In this document: one piece after another, positions 37,001 to 45,100 of the stretch | Layout: every line of letters begins with the position of its first letter | Position numbering within the stretch: the first letter of the stretch is position 1 | Program-made: the position numbers and the translations under genes | Assembly: GCA_025055835.1 (NCBI GenBank) | Contig: JANWWR010000009.1 | Coordinates: 1 to 46,813 of the forward strand | Direction of reading: 5' to 3' | Source: Gemmatales bacterium | Lineage (GTDB): Bacteria > Planctomycetota > Planctomycetia > Gemmatales > HRBIN36 | Length of the DNA: 46,813 bases | Notes under the pieces: generated by a model | Told to the model about the DNA's origin: nothing | Seen by the model: only the letters and a program-made list of their open reading frames with translations | Databases searched by the model: none

Positions 37001-37191
37001 CCATCGAGGCAAGCACGGCTTGGGCCTTCAACCTGGTGCGAACCATTCCAGGTAAGGGAACACAAGCGTTTTCCGCCCCCCGAAATGCCGAGCCGCAGCC
37101 AGAGCACATGGGCCTGTTGTTGTTCCAAAGAGACTTGCCGAAGGAACCGATGCCTCCGCCCAGAGCCGTTCAAGGCGGAACCGGTTTCTAG
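34069..37191 (+). CDS. Secreted mosaic protein: YCF48-type repeats, PIG-L-like fold remnant, TPR, CBM9-like domain
   Basis: A 1040-residue exported protein (signal peptide 1-23). Residues 35-335 carry five Asp-box motifs: DGGQTW (58), DGGLKW (107), DGGITW (153), DKGKSW (282) and DGGRTW (323), each within FVDxxxGWAVG-like repeats as in YCF48 beta-propellers. Residues 338-515 resemble the LmbE/PIG-L deacetylase fold (EGYLVVALRLVAPE; RPDVVVVPHPDPRS at 447-460), but the metal-binding HPDDE-like site reads GTGEH, so catalysis is doubtful. Helical repeats cover about 600-810, with a TPR-like LYASSGQWLLARETFLLML. Residues 832-1020 form a CBM9-like carbohydrate-binding domain (PPYLDGHLDDPCWT). It probably binds envelope glycans or proteins. 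GGGAG precedes ATG 34069; the GT2 gene lies just upstream. Confidence 0.78.
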   Translation: MRWYAVQVLVLAAYSHFVPLVVADPPSLADAPLHAVQFVDDQEGWAVGDEGVIWHTIDGGQTWERQASGTRASLRSLCLLDPFTGYAAGTEILPDGRSAGVILYTSDGGLKWQKASVRELPGIFRIKFLDKRNGYVAGAGSASHPSGIFVTEDGGITWKPLGGAAETDWLAADFAAGQLGVLGGKTGTLVALRPQGLIPAEIDSLGRRGIRAVQLLNRQAWAVGEGGLVLHSSNSVGLKWQYAQVNLPPEVARIWDFHAVHFVGDHGWMVGRPGSVVLHTWDKGKSWQVQQTGQPVPLHGVWFVDERQGWAVGDFGTILATTDGGRTWKVQRRGGQRAAVLMLTGTGEHLPVGTVAVLGGDEGYLVVALRLVAPERPRAGEVEAGFAQAVRQAGGSQGEVLWQFPRPKHLEEATASELARFWGDSMDEARGYEEMIRQIVLALRIWRPDVVVVPHPDPRSAEGQTGAFVALAASKAFELAGKADAFPEQMAKLDLQPWTPSKLYGRWDGVSGAHVVVDPNTPRPQLQMAPAEHAAAAYHLLAGFDADRPSLETFRLLASRLDQAENHKHLMQDLKLGIGGQARRDFTPVDLDLEAWQRVVKVSQQKRDLVALGRQAINDDKKAKQLPALLPKQLADLDDERGGDAAFALGSLYASSGQWLLARETFLLMLDRYPAHRLAPEAARWLIRFGSSSEARRREELKHFVFMGHMPLGQPLDSESVDEEGKPKVPRLRLRGGTALIRRRDELREWAKSSLAVADVLAAMNPRAYQEPDVQLCLQSAHRFLGQVEESRLWLTQFRASSGSGPWHDAAGAELWLMGRVGQPPKPAATCVSTDTPPYLDGHLDDPCWTRSAPIRLNDAVGQTTEQYGTEAWITHDANFLYLALRCRHPGTGHMKDPVKPRPRDAQLDGFDRVSLMLDLDRDYCTWYRLEVDQRGCVREDCWGDRSWNPKWYVAVHAEPTVWQIEAAIPLAELTGNPIEASTAWAFNLVRTIPGKGTQAFSAPRNAEPQPEHMGLLLFQRDLPKEPMPPPRAVQGGTGF

Positions 37192-37320
37192 CCCCGACTG
37201 ACGCAAGCGGAGGGCTTGGTCCTCCCAAGGATTTCCTCTCCCGTCCGACTCCGGCGTTTGCTAGGCTGTTGCAGGTCATGGGGACCTCTGATTCCCTGTT
37301 TGCCGTCGGACGGGTTCGCC

Positions 37321-38667
37321 ATGCTGCACGACGCCATTCGCTGTTACCACGACCTGCTGACCGACCAGTTGGCCACCGACTCTCAAGCCCAGCTTGACCA
37401 GCAGCAGCAGGCTCGTGGCTTGTTTTTCGGAAACAGACCCATTTGCACCGTGCTTCGGCCTCGGTTTCTGACCCGCACCCAATATCGCTTTCTGGAGGAG
37501 CGGACGCGCATCCTCTGCTCAGCCTTCCGCGTCGCCCAACGTGCCGCCGAGGAAGATCCCGCGTTTCGCCGTCAGTTCGGCCTGACGGAATCGGAGGAAA
37601 TCCTGTTCCAGAAGCATCCAGGGTTCCGGTGTCCTTACCCGACGTCGCGGCTGGATGCCTTCTTCGTCTCTGAGCAGGAGCTGCGGTTCACCGAATACAA
37701 CACCGAGACACCGGCCGGGGCCGCCTACACCGACGTACTCGGCGAAGTCATGCTGGGGCTGCCCATCGTCGCGGAATTCGCCAAGCACTACGCCATCCGA
37801 CCGCTACCCGTGCGGCACACGATCTTGCAGGTTCTCCTCGATGCCTATCGGCAATGGCGCGGTACCAGCGAACGACCCAACATTGCCATCCTCGATTGGC
37901 GGGAGGTGCCAACTTATAACGAATTCGTCCTCTTCTACGACTACTTCCGCAGTCAGGGGTTGGAATGCGTTATCGCCGATCCGCGGGAAGTCGAGTACCG
38001 TGACGGCAAGCTGTGGGCAGGCGACTTCCCCATCAACCTGATTTACAAGCGAGTGCTCATCAGTGAACTGCTGGATCGCGGCGGCCTGGACCATCCGGTC
38101 GTGCAAGCCGTCCGGGATGGAGCGGTGTGCATGGTCAACTCGTTCCGTTGCAAGTCGCTCTACAAGAAAGCCAGCTTCGCCGTGCTTACCGACGAGGCCA
38201 ATACCCATCTGTTCGATGAGGAACAAAGAAAGGCCATCGCCGAGCATTTGCCTTGGACGCGGCGGATGGAAGAACGCAAGACGGAATATGCCGGTCGGAC
38301 GATTGACCTGGTTCCCTTCGTCCTTGAGAATCGGCAGCGTCTGGTCCTGAAACCGAACGACGATTACGGGGGCAAAGGCGTCGTCCTCGGTTGGACAGTT
38401 GACGATACAACCTGGCAGGCGGCGGTCGAGAACGCTCTGCGGGAGCCTTACGTGGTTCAGGAACGCATCGCACTGCCTTCCGAGCCGTTTCCCCGCCTGG
38501 TCGGAGGTCGGATTCAAATCAGCGATTGCCTGCTCGACACCGATCCTTACGTCAGTTACGGCCAATTCATGGATGGCTGCATGACCCGGATCAGCACAGC
38601 GGAATTGCTCAACGTAACCGCGGGCGGGGGTTCTACGGTGCCGACTTTCCTCATCGAACCGCGATAG
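37321..38667 (+). CDS. Circularly permuted ATP-grasp family ligase
   Basis: A 448-residue cytosolic protein of the circularly permuted ATP-grasp type. The nucleotide-binding loop is VLKPNDDYGGKGVVLGW (342-358), later ATP-grasp motifs are YVVQERI (377-383) and GQFMDGCMTRIS (414-425), and the end reads NVTAGGGSTVPTF. The N-terminal half has RFTEYNTETPAG (122-133), which in this family carries substrate-binding acidic residues. ATP-grasp ligases join a carboxylate to an amine through an acyl phosphate. The next gene is a GCS2-type carboxylate-amine ligase, 44 bases downstream, so the two probably build a small peptide-like product together. ATG 37321 is used; a TTG at 37216 would add 35 residues of unlike composition. 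Product unknown. Confidence 0.8.
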   Translation: MLHDAIRCYHDLLTDQLATDSQAQLDQQQQARGLFFGNRPICTVLRPRFLTRTQYRFLEERTRILCSAFRVAQRAAEEDPAFRRQFGLTESEEILFQKHPGFRCPYPTSRLDAFFVSEQELRFTEYNTETPAGAAYTDVLGEVMLGLPIVAEFAKHYAIRPLPVRHTILQVLLDAYRQWRGTSERPNIAILDWREVPTYNEFVLFYDYFRSQGLECVIADPREVEYRDGKLWAGDFPINLIYKRVLISELLDRGGLDHPVVQAVRDGAVCMVNSFRCKSLYKKASFAVLTDEANTHLFDEEQRKAIAEHLPWTRRMEERKTEYAGRTIDLVPFVLENRQRLVLKPNDDYGGKGVVLGWTVDDTTWQAAVENALREPYVVQERIALPSEPFPRLVGGRIQISDCLLDTDPYVSYGQFMDGCMTRISTAELLNVTAGGGSTVPTFLIEPR

Positions 38668-38711
38668 CCCTTGAAAGGGGCCTCCGCTCTGCGGCAGGAA
38701 AGGGATAAACG

Positions 38712-39821
38712 ATGAAACCACCATCGCTCACGATTGGCATCGAGGAAGAATATCAAATTATTGACCCGCAGACGCGGGAACTGCGATCGTACATCACGCA
38801 GATTCTCGAAGACGGCAATCTGGTTCTGCGGGAGCAGATCAAACCGGAGTTGCATCAGTCCATTGTCGAAGTGGGCACGGCGGTTTGCCGCACACCGGCG
38901 GAGGCGCGAGGCGAATTGGTTCGCCTCCGCAAGAGCATCATTGAATTGGCGGCCAGGCACGGCCTCAAGATCGCGGCGGCAGGGACGCATCCGTTCTCCT
39001 CCTGGCTGACGCAGGAAATCACGCCGCTGGAACGCTATTTGGGCGTCAAGAAGGACATGCAAGACCTCGCCCAGCAGCTCTTGATTTTCGGAACGCACGT
39101 TCACATCGGCATCGAAGATCGAGAGTTCCTCATCGACGCCATGAACGTCGCCCGCTACCTTCTGCCGCACCTGTTGTGTTTGTCCACCAGTTCGCCGTTC
39201 TGGATGGGCCGCAATACGGGGTTGAAATCTTATCGCAGCATCATTTTCCGCCACTTCCCTCGCAGCGGCATTCCGCCGGAGTTGAGTTCCTGGGCCGAGT
39301 TCAGCACCTTCGTCGAGACCTTGGTAAAGACGCATTGCATCCCGGACGGAACAAAAATCTGGTGGGATTTGCGGCCTAACTGGAAGTATCCGACTTTGGA
39401 GTTCCGCATTTGCGACGTTTGCACGCGGATTGATGAGGCGATCTGCATCGCTGCCTTGTGTCAAGCCATCATCGCCAAGTTGTGGAAACTTCGACGGGAC
39501 AATATGACCTTCCGCGTCTACACGAGTCGGCTCATCGAGGAGAATAAGTGGCGGGCGGTACGCTTCGGCATCGACGGCAAATTGCTTGACCTGGGCAAGC
39601 AACTGGAGCTGCCAGCCCGTGATTTGATCCGGGAAATGGTGGATTGGTTCGTCGGCGACGTCGTGGACGAACTCGGCAGCCGCAAGGAGGTCGAGTACGC
39701 CTACCGCATTTTGGAAGAGGGCACCAGCGCGGATCGGCAACTGCGGGTGTATCGAGAAACCGGCGACCTGAAAGCGGTGGTCGATCACTTAGTTGCCGAG
39801 ACTGCCCAGGGGCTGGATTAA
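38712..39821 (+). CDS. GCS2-type carboxylate-amine ligase (YbdK family)
   Basis: A 369-residue protein of the YbdK/glutamate-cysteine ligase type 2 family. It opens with GIEEEYQI (9-16), a hallmark with acidic metal ligands, and continues with [28 protein letters not shown] (127-136), [16 protein letters not shown] (160-175) and [19 protein letters not shown] (218-236). It is a soluble enzyme that uses ATP to bond a carboxylate to an amine; E. coli YbdK has weak glutamate-cysteine ligase activity and its true substrate in other bacteria is unclear. AGGAAAGGG precedes ATG 38712. The ATP-grasp gene upstream and the redox genes downstream (39 bases away) are in the same direction and may share its transcript. 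Confidence 0.88.
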   Translation: MKPPSLTIGIEEEYQIIDPQTRELRSYITQILEDGNLVLREQIKPELHQSIVEVGTAVCRTPAEARGELVRLRKSIIELAARHGLKIAAAGTHPFSSWLTQEITPLERYLGVKKDMQDLAQQLLIFGTHVHIGIEDREFLIDAMNVARYLLPHLLCLSTSSPFWMGRNTGLKSYRSIIFRHFPRSGIPPELSSWAEFSTFVETLVKTHCIPDGTKIWWDLRPNWKYPTLEFRICDVCTRIDEAICIAALCQAIIAKLWKLRRDNMTFRVYTSRLIEENKWRAVRFGIDGKLLDLGKQLELPARDLIREMVDWFVGDVVDELGSRKEVEYAYRILEEGTSADRQLRVYRETGDLKAVVDHLVAETAQGLD

Positions 39822-39860
39822 GCCACGCGGGGGAGCCGTCGCAGGAGATTTACATAAGCC

Positions 39861-40733
39861 GTGATTGTTCGGCACACGCATTGGGGATGGATTGCATTCT
39901 GCACCGTAGCGGCTCTGATCTGCGTCGCCGTCTGGTGGATGGGACCTCGACATAATCCCGAGGGTATCACGGGCGGCAGCACTTTTGGCTTGTGGTGCGG
40001 CGTGCTGGGCAGCCTGTGCATGATCTTTGCCGGCATCCTTCCTCTGCTGCGGCGTCGTGCGGTGGTTCTCAATTCCCGGCTGCCGCCTCGGGAGTGGTGG
40101 CTTCGAGGGCACCTCTGGCTCGGTCTGCTCAGCGTGGTTTTCATCGGTTTCCACAGCGGATTTCGGCTCGGGGGCGCACTTGTCGCCGCGCTTACCATCG
40201 TCTACCTGATCGTTATTGTCAGCGGAATCTTGGGGCTGGTCGTGCAAAGCATTCTTCCGCATCGGATGACAGTTTCCTTCCACCAAGAGATTCCGCCAGG
40301 TCAGGTGGAGGCAGTGTGTACGGCCTGGCGAAAGGAATGCGATGCCTTGGTGGACGAACTCTGTGGGCCACGACCCGCTTTTGCGGCCAACGTGCATGAG
40401 GAAAGATCGAATTCGGACCCGCTGCGACGCTTCTACGAAGAGCAGATGCGACCGGGATTGCGAGAAATGCTTCCGATCCGCTGGCCGCTTAGGAGTGAAA
40501 AGCGCATCCGGCAAGCGTTCGAGCAACTAAGAAGCCAGATCAGCAGCCCTGACCGATCCAAAGCAGCGAGCATCCTAGGCAGACTGGAAACCGTGTGTTT
40601 AGAACGGCTCGACCTGGCCAGGCAGCAAAGTCGGTTTTTCTGGTTGCACGGTTGGCTGCCGATCCATATCGGACTCTCGGCTGCCCTCCTGGTGTTGGGA
40701 ATTGTCCATGTATTCACGGCCCTGATGTATTGA
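39861..40733 (+). CDS. Integral membrane protein, probable diheme cytochrome b
   Basis: A 290-residue membrane protein with five likely helices (about 9-27, 41-64, 83-99, 105-131, 266-288). Helix 3 has His84 and His98, and helix 5 has His269 and His283; both pairs are exactly 14 residues apart (His-X13-His), the spacing by which two helices hold two hemes in cytochrome-b-like proteins. A soluble part (about 135-255) lies between helices 4 and 5. I do not recognise a named family. The role inferred is quinone-side electron transfer to or from the decaheme cytochrome encoded 30 bases downstream. GTG 39861 is the start; AGGAG at 39843-39847 is a little far (13 bases). It is the first gene of a three-gene redox group. 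Confidence 0.75.
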   Translation: MIVRHTHWGWIAFCTVAALICVAVWWMGPRHNPEGITGGSTFGLWCGVLGSLCMIFAGILPLLRRRAVVLNSRLPPREWWLRGHLWLGLLSVVFIGFHSGFRLGGALVAALTIVYLIVIVSGILGLVVQSILPHRMTVSFHQEIPPGQVEAVCTAWRKECDALVDELCGPRPAFAANVHEERSNSDPLRRFYEEQMRPGLREMLPIRWPLRSEKRIRQAFEQLRSQISSPDRSKAASILGRLETVCLERLDLARQQSRFFWLHGWLPIHIGLSAALLVLGIVHVFTALMY

Positions 40734-40763
40734 CAAGGTTGTGTCAAAGGAACAAGACCGATC

Positions 40764-42179
40764 ATGCTTCCGGAGATGCAACAACCCGGGACGCCATACC
40801 TGCGGCCAGACCGCTTTGCCGCCTGGTACGCCCTGGATTATTTCCGCAAGACTTCCTGGCGACAGCGCTGGAAATGGTGGTTGACCGGGCTTGCGGTTGG
40901 AGCCTGTTTTGTTTGGTTGGTGGCAGTCTTGCTGCGCGGCGATGAGGTCGTGTTTGCCTCCGGGCCGGTTACCTTGGCCCATTCCAAGGAGCACGTCGCC
41001 TGCCGACAGTGCCACACGGGCTGGTTTCGTCCGGCAGCCCGTCTGTTGTTCCCCGAGGCCCGCTCGGTTCATGACGCCGACTGCCTGGTTTGCCACCAGG
41101 CTCAAGCCCCGAGTCCGCATCACGTCGCTGGTGCGGAGGACGTCGCCTGTGCCGTCTGCCATCGAGAACATCGAGGCCAATCGCTGCTGACCCAGATGCC
41201 GGACGGACGATGCACAGTTTGTCACGCTGATCTGAAGCGGAATGACGGCCGGCCAACGAGCTGCGCGAATGTTTCTTCCTTCGTCGGTGATCATCCCCCA
41301 TTTCGGGACCTGCAAGCTGGAGACTCGAGCCGCTTACGATTCAATCACGAAGTTCACTGCGATCCGTCAGGGGTGCTCACACCAGCTGGAACAATTCAGC
41401 ACTTGAAGTGCGATTTCTGCCATCCCGCCACCTCCGGTGGCTGCTACCTGGCTTTGCCGCGTTATCAAACCTGCCAGGAATGCCACCCGATCACGATTCC
41501 TATCCCAGAAACACTGCACAAATCGCTTCAGGACAAGAACCTGACGCTTCTGCTTCAACAACCTCTGCCCCACGACGAACCTGATAAAGTGCGGTCCGAA
41601 CTGCGCCGCCGATTGACTCGCGTACTGGATGAGATGCCGGAGATCGTAAGGCTGTGGGCTTCTGACCCGCCCGTGTCTCCGTTCCGAGCCACCGAGACGC
41701 TTTCGAGCAGACAGCAGCCGGAAGCATGGCTTGAAAGTCAAATGCGGCAAGCCGAGTATCATCTGTTCGTCGGGGGAGGCGGATGCCGGTTGTGTCATGT
41801 GCCTGTCACCGACGTGACTGCGGAATACGTCCGCGGAGTGCTGCCGCGCTATGCCCCGACAAACCTCAAAGCTGTCTGGCTGCCGATTTCCACGTTCAGT
41901 CATGCCGCCGGAGGGCATCGCGAGCAAGATTGCTCTGCCTGTCATCCCGCAGCGAAGAGCCGTCAGGCCGACGACGTTCTCATTCCAAACCTCGACTCGT
42001 GCCGAACCTGCCACCGGCCCGGCGGAACGGCCCGTTACGATTGTGCCGAGTGCCATCGCTATCATCAGGCGGTTGAACGCCGCGGCACTTGCAAGGCATC
42101 CGCAATCAGGCAAAGTGACAAGGGCGCGACACCCGATGTACCATCGGCTCAGCCCTCGAGAGCGGAGGCGAGGCCATGA
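40764..42179 (+). CDS. Membrane-anchored decaheme c-type cytochrome
   Basis: A 471-residue protein with an N-terminal membrane anchor (about 36-57) after a 35-residue basic cytoplasmic segment. Ten CxxCH heme sites are visible: CRQCH (80), CLVCH (107), CAVCH (129), CTVCH (150), CDFCH (216), CQECH (237), CRLCH (341), CSACH (390), CRTCH (413) and CAECH (427). They form a cluster of four, a pair and a cluster of four, with a heme-free stretch of 100 residues (241-341) in between. Free histidines near the sites (EHRG, NHEVH, FSHAAGGH) could be distal ligands as in cytochrome c3 and c7 proteins. It should pass electrons along the outer face of the inner membrane. Its stop codon overlaps the next start by four bases (ATGA), which couples translation. 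Confidence 0.9.
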   Translation: MLPEMQQPGTPYLRPDRFAAWYALDYFRKTSWRQRWKWWLTGLAVGACFVWLVAVLLRGDEVVFASGPVTLAHSKEHVACRQCHTGWFRPAARLLFPEARSVHDADCLVCHQAQAPSPHHVAGAEDVACAVCHREHRGQSLLTQMPDGRCTVCHADLKRNDGRPTSCANVSSFVGDHPPFRDLQAGDSSRLRFNHEVHCDPSGVLTPAGTIQHLKCDFCHPATSGGCYLALPRYQTCQECHPITIPIPETLHKSLQDKNLTLLLQQPLPHDEPDKVRSELRRRLTRVLDEMPEIVRLWASDPPVSPFRATETLSSRQQPEAWLESQMRQAEYHLFVGGGGCRLCHVPVTDVTAEYVRGVLPRYAPTNLKAVWLPISTFSHAAGGHREQDCSACHPAAKSRQADDVLIPNLDSCRTCHRPGGTARYDCAECHRYHQAVERRGTCKASAIRQSDKGATPDVPSAQPSRAEARP

Positions 42180-45100
42180 ATCGTCCCCATTTCGCCAGTG
42201 CGGGTGAAGAAGGCGAGATCGTCCACAAGCTGCCTCCGCGTCCAGGCGACATTGAAATCCCTGCTGAGCAATTGACGAAACTTCTCGGTCTGTTTCGCAC
42301 CGTCAAGGCAAACCTCGGTTTAAAGACCAACCCGGACGCCCTTCGGCTGCGCTACTTTCAAGCGGGGGAGATCATTTGTTCGCGCGGCGAACCAGGAAAC
42401 AGTGCCTTCTATGTGTTGCCCGCCGACGACTTGGCTGCCTTATATGCCCATCTCTCCGCTCAGCAAACTGCGCAGAATCCCAGCGATCCCCAGCAAGTGA
42501 CTCGGAATCGCGAAACGCTCACGGTTCTGGATCGGGTTCGCCAAGCATCCGAAAAACGAGCCAGATTGTCCCAAGAGAGTCGGCAACTTCAAGCTGAACT
42601 GGAATCACTGGAATCCGCCCTGGCTCAGGGCGGCGACCCTCAGAGAGCGGCTCTATATGCTCGCTGTCGCCTTGCCGGACCGATTACCAAGCTGGTCAGG
42701 GCCGAGTTGCTCCGTGAACAGGAACCGAAACTTTCCGACTTCCTTGGACGCCTGGCTGAGTTGGAAGAGCAACGTCGGGTGGCTGTGGCCCGCGTGCCGA
42801 CGGCTCCTTTAGCCGTACGGCGTCAGCAATCCTTCTGGCAACGGCTCCTCAGCGGCTGGCGACTCCCCCGAGCAGAGCCTGAACCATCTCCACTGATCAT
42901 TCCCAACGATGGTCCCGCCGAGATCGACTACGACAGCGGCGAGGCGTCGCTGTTTGAGGACGAAGTCTTCGGCGAAATGGCCTGCATTGACCGTCAGCCG
43001 CGAACTGCCACGGTCGAGGTCGTCAAGGAATGCTTCGTTCTCGAAATGCTGCGGCCGATCCTCGACAACATGCGGAAGGATGCCTCCTACCGCAAGAAAA
43101 TGGACGACAAGTATCGGGAACGTGTCCTCGAACTCCACCTCCGCGCATTGCCCCTCTTCAAGGACTTGGATTTTGCCTTGATCACTCGTGTACGTCGGGA
43201 GGCTGACCTGGAACCCTACGAGGCTGGCACTCTGATATGCGACCAGTTTGAACGCTCAGATGCCCTGTACCTGATCCGCAGCGGCACGGTCAAGGTGATG
43301 CAAAACGTCTCTGCCTTGTTGAGCCAAGCCGATGTGCGAGATTGGAACGCCGTCGCTCAGCTTGATCCGGATCGGGAGGGGCCTTTCGTAACGGCCCGTC
43401 AACGCATCTGGGTACACCTGCCAGCGGCATTGACCGAAAGCATCAAAAACGGCTCGGTGGCTGTCAACCAGCACCGACAGCTTTTACTGGACGCGATAAA
43501 CGATCTCATTTGCGATCCACTCTTGCTCCGTGATCCGGACCTGCGTGAGACGTCACAAGCGGCGGGAGTCCACGCTCAGACATGGCGATTGCTCGTCACC
43601 CCGGATCATGCGAATCCGGAGAAATTCGCCGGCTTCAACCGCGTTCTCTTGGCCGCTGCCCTCCTGGGCAAGCCGACAGCCTGGCGAGTTACACCTGGCA
43701 TGACGCCGGAGTCCCTCCCCGGACCGCTCGAAGCGGGCCAGGTTGCGGATTGGAAGCAATTGGCAGGTGACCTCGAACCCTCTCAGCGCAAGGCAGATCA
43801 TCCGGCCACCTCAGCAAGCCGTTGGCTCTGGGACCAGTTGCCGGCGGATCTTCAGGAGCGGGTTCGCCGAATCAAAACCGGGTCTGGGCCAACTCCGGAA
43901 GACATGCAACGCATCACAGCCATCCTAAACGATGTGGCCGAGCGCTCCTTTCCGCTTGTTGAGCCGGAGTTTCAAGACCTGATTGCTAACGAGGTCAACC
44001 TTCAGTCGCTCGTCATGCGGCTACGCCAGGACGGTCAGAAATGGACTGATCATGCTTGGCGTCGTTTCAGTCGTCTGAGAAACCGCTTGTTGATGCACGC
44101 CCTCTATCCGGCCTGGTTGGGGGCGGAGTACCGACCGCCGGGAAGGCCTCTGGTGCTGGCGTACCGGGGCCGGGGCGAGATCCTCGGCGAGATCGGTCTG
44201 ATGCTCAACGAGCCGCGAAGCGCAACCTGCGTAGCCTACAACCATCCGGACAACGATCCGGCCCGGGAGGTCGGTCCGGTCCAACTCGTGCGAATCAGCA
44301 AGGAGTTGTTCCAAACGCTGCGAGAAAAGTCCCCGTTGTTTCGGCAGCGGATCGAGGAAACGATCCGCGAACGCCTCGCCAATACTCGTCGGCGACAACA
44401 GGAAGCAGAGCGAGCGGCCCGCACGGTGACGGCCCCGTTGGACGCCACGGCGGAGCAACTAGGCATATCCCAGGGCCAGCGGCTCATGCTCATTGATCTG
44501 GACCGCTGTGTCCGATGCGATGAGTGTGTCCGTGCCTGCGTAGCGGCACACGACGATGGCGTCAGCCGGCTGTTCCTCGACGGTCCGCGCTTTCAGCAGC
44601 ACATCGGCAACTCGGTTCGAACTTTCCTGGCACCGACGACGTGCCGTTCCTGTGTCGATCCGGTGTGCATGATTCCCTGTCCCGTCGGCTCCATCATCCG
44701 AGGCGAACAAGGTCAGATTCTCATCCGCGACTGGTGCATCGGATGCGAGAAGTGTGCTAAGAACTGTCCCTATGGAGCAATCCAGATGCATCCCGCAGGC
44801 CTCGTACCGGCTCGCTCTTCTGCGTGGCAATTCCTTCCGTCTTGGAAACTTCCTGCGGATTGTCTCGATTGGACAATGCCTGAGTATCGCAGTCGCAAGT
44901 GGCAGTCAATTCAGACGCCGGTGACTTACGACCAGGATTTTCTTTCCCGCCTCGGCCGCCTTACGCCTTTGAGCAGAGATGTCGCCGTCTGCTTCCGGCA
45001 TGTTTTCTCTTTGGACGTCAGCCGCCGTCGTAGTACCGACGCCAAGTTCCGACTGGTCATCGCGCCCCTGTGGCCCAACACGAGGATCTGGATCAACGGA

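Noticed and set aside
40600..41315. A 238-codon minus-strand frame opposite the cytochrome genes
   Set aside because: It lies opposite well-supported genes (diheme and decaheme cytochromes) and has no domain pattern.
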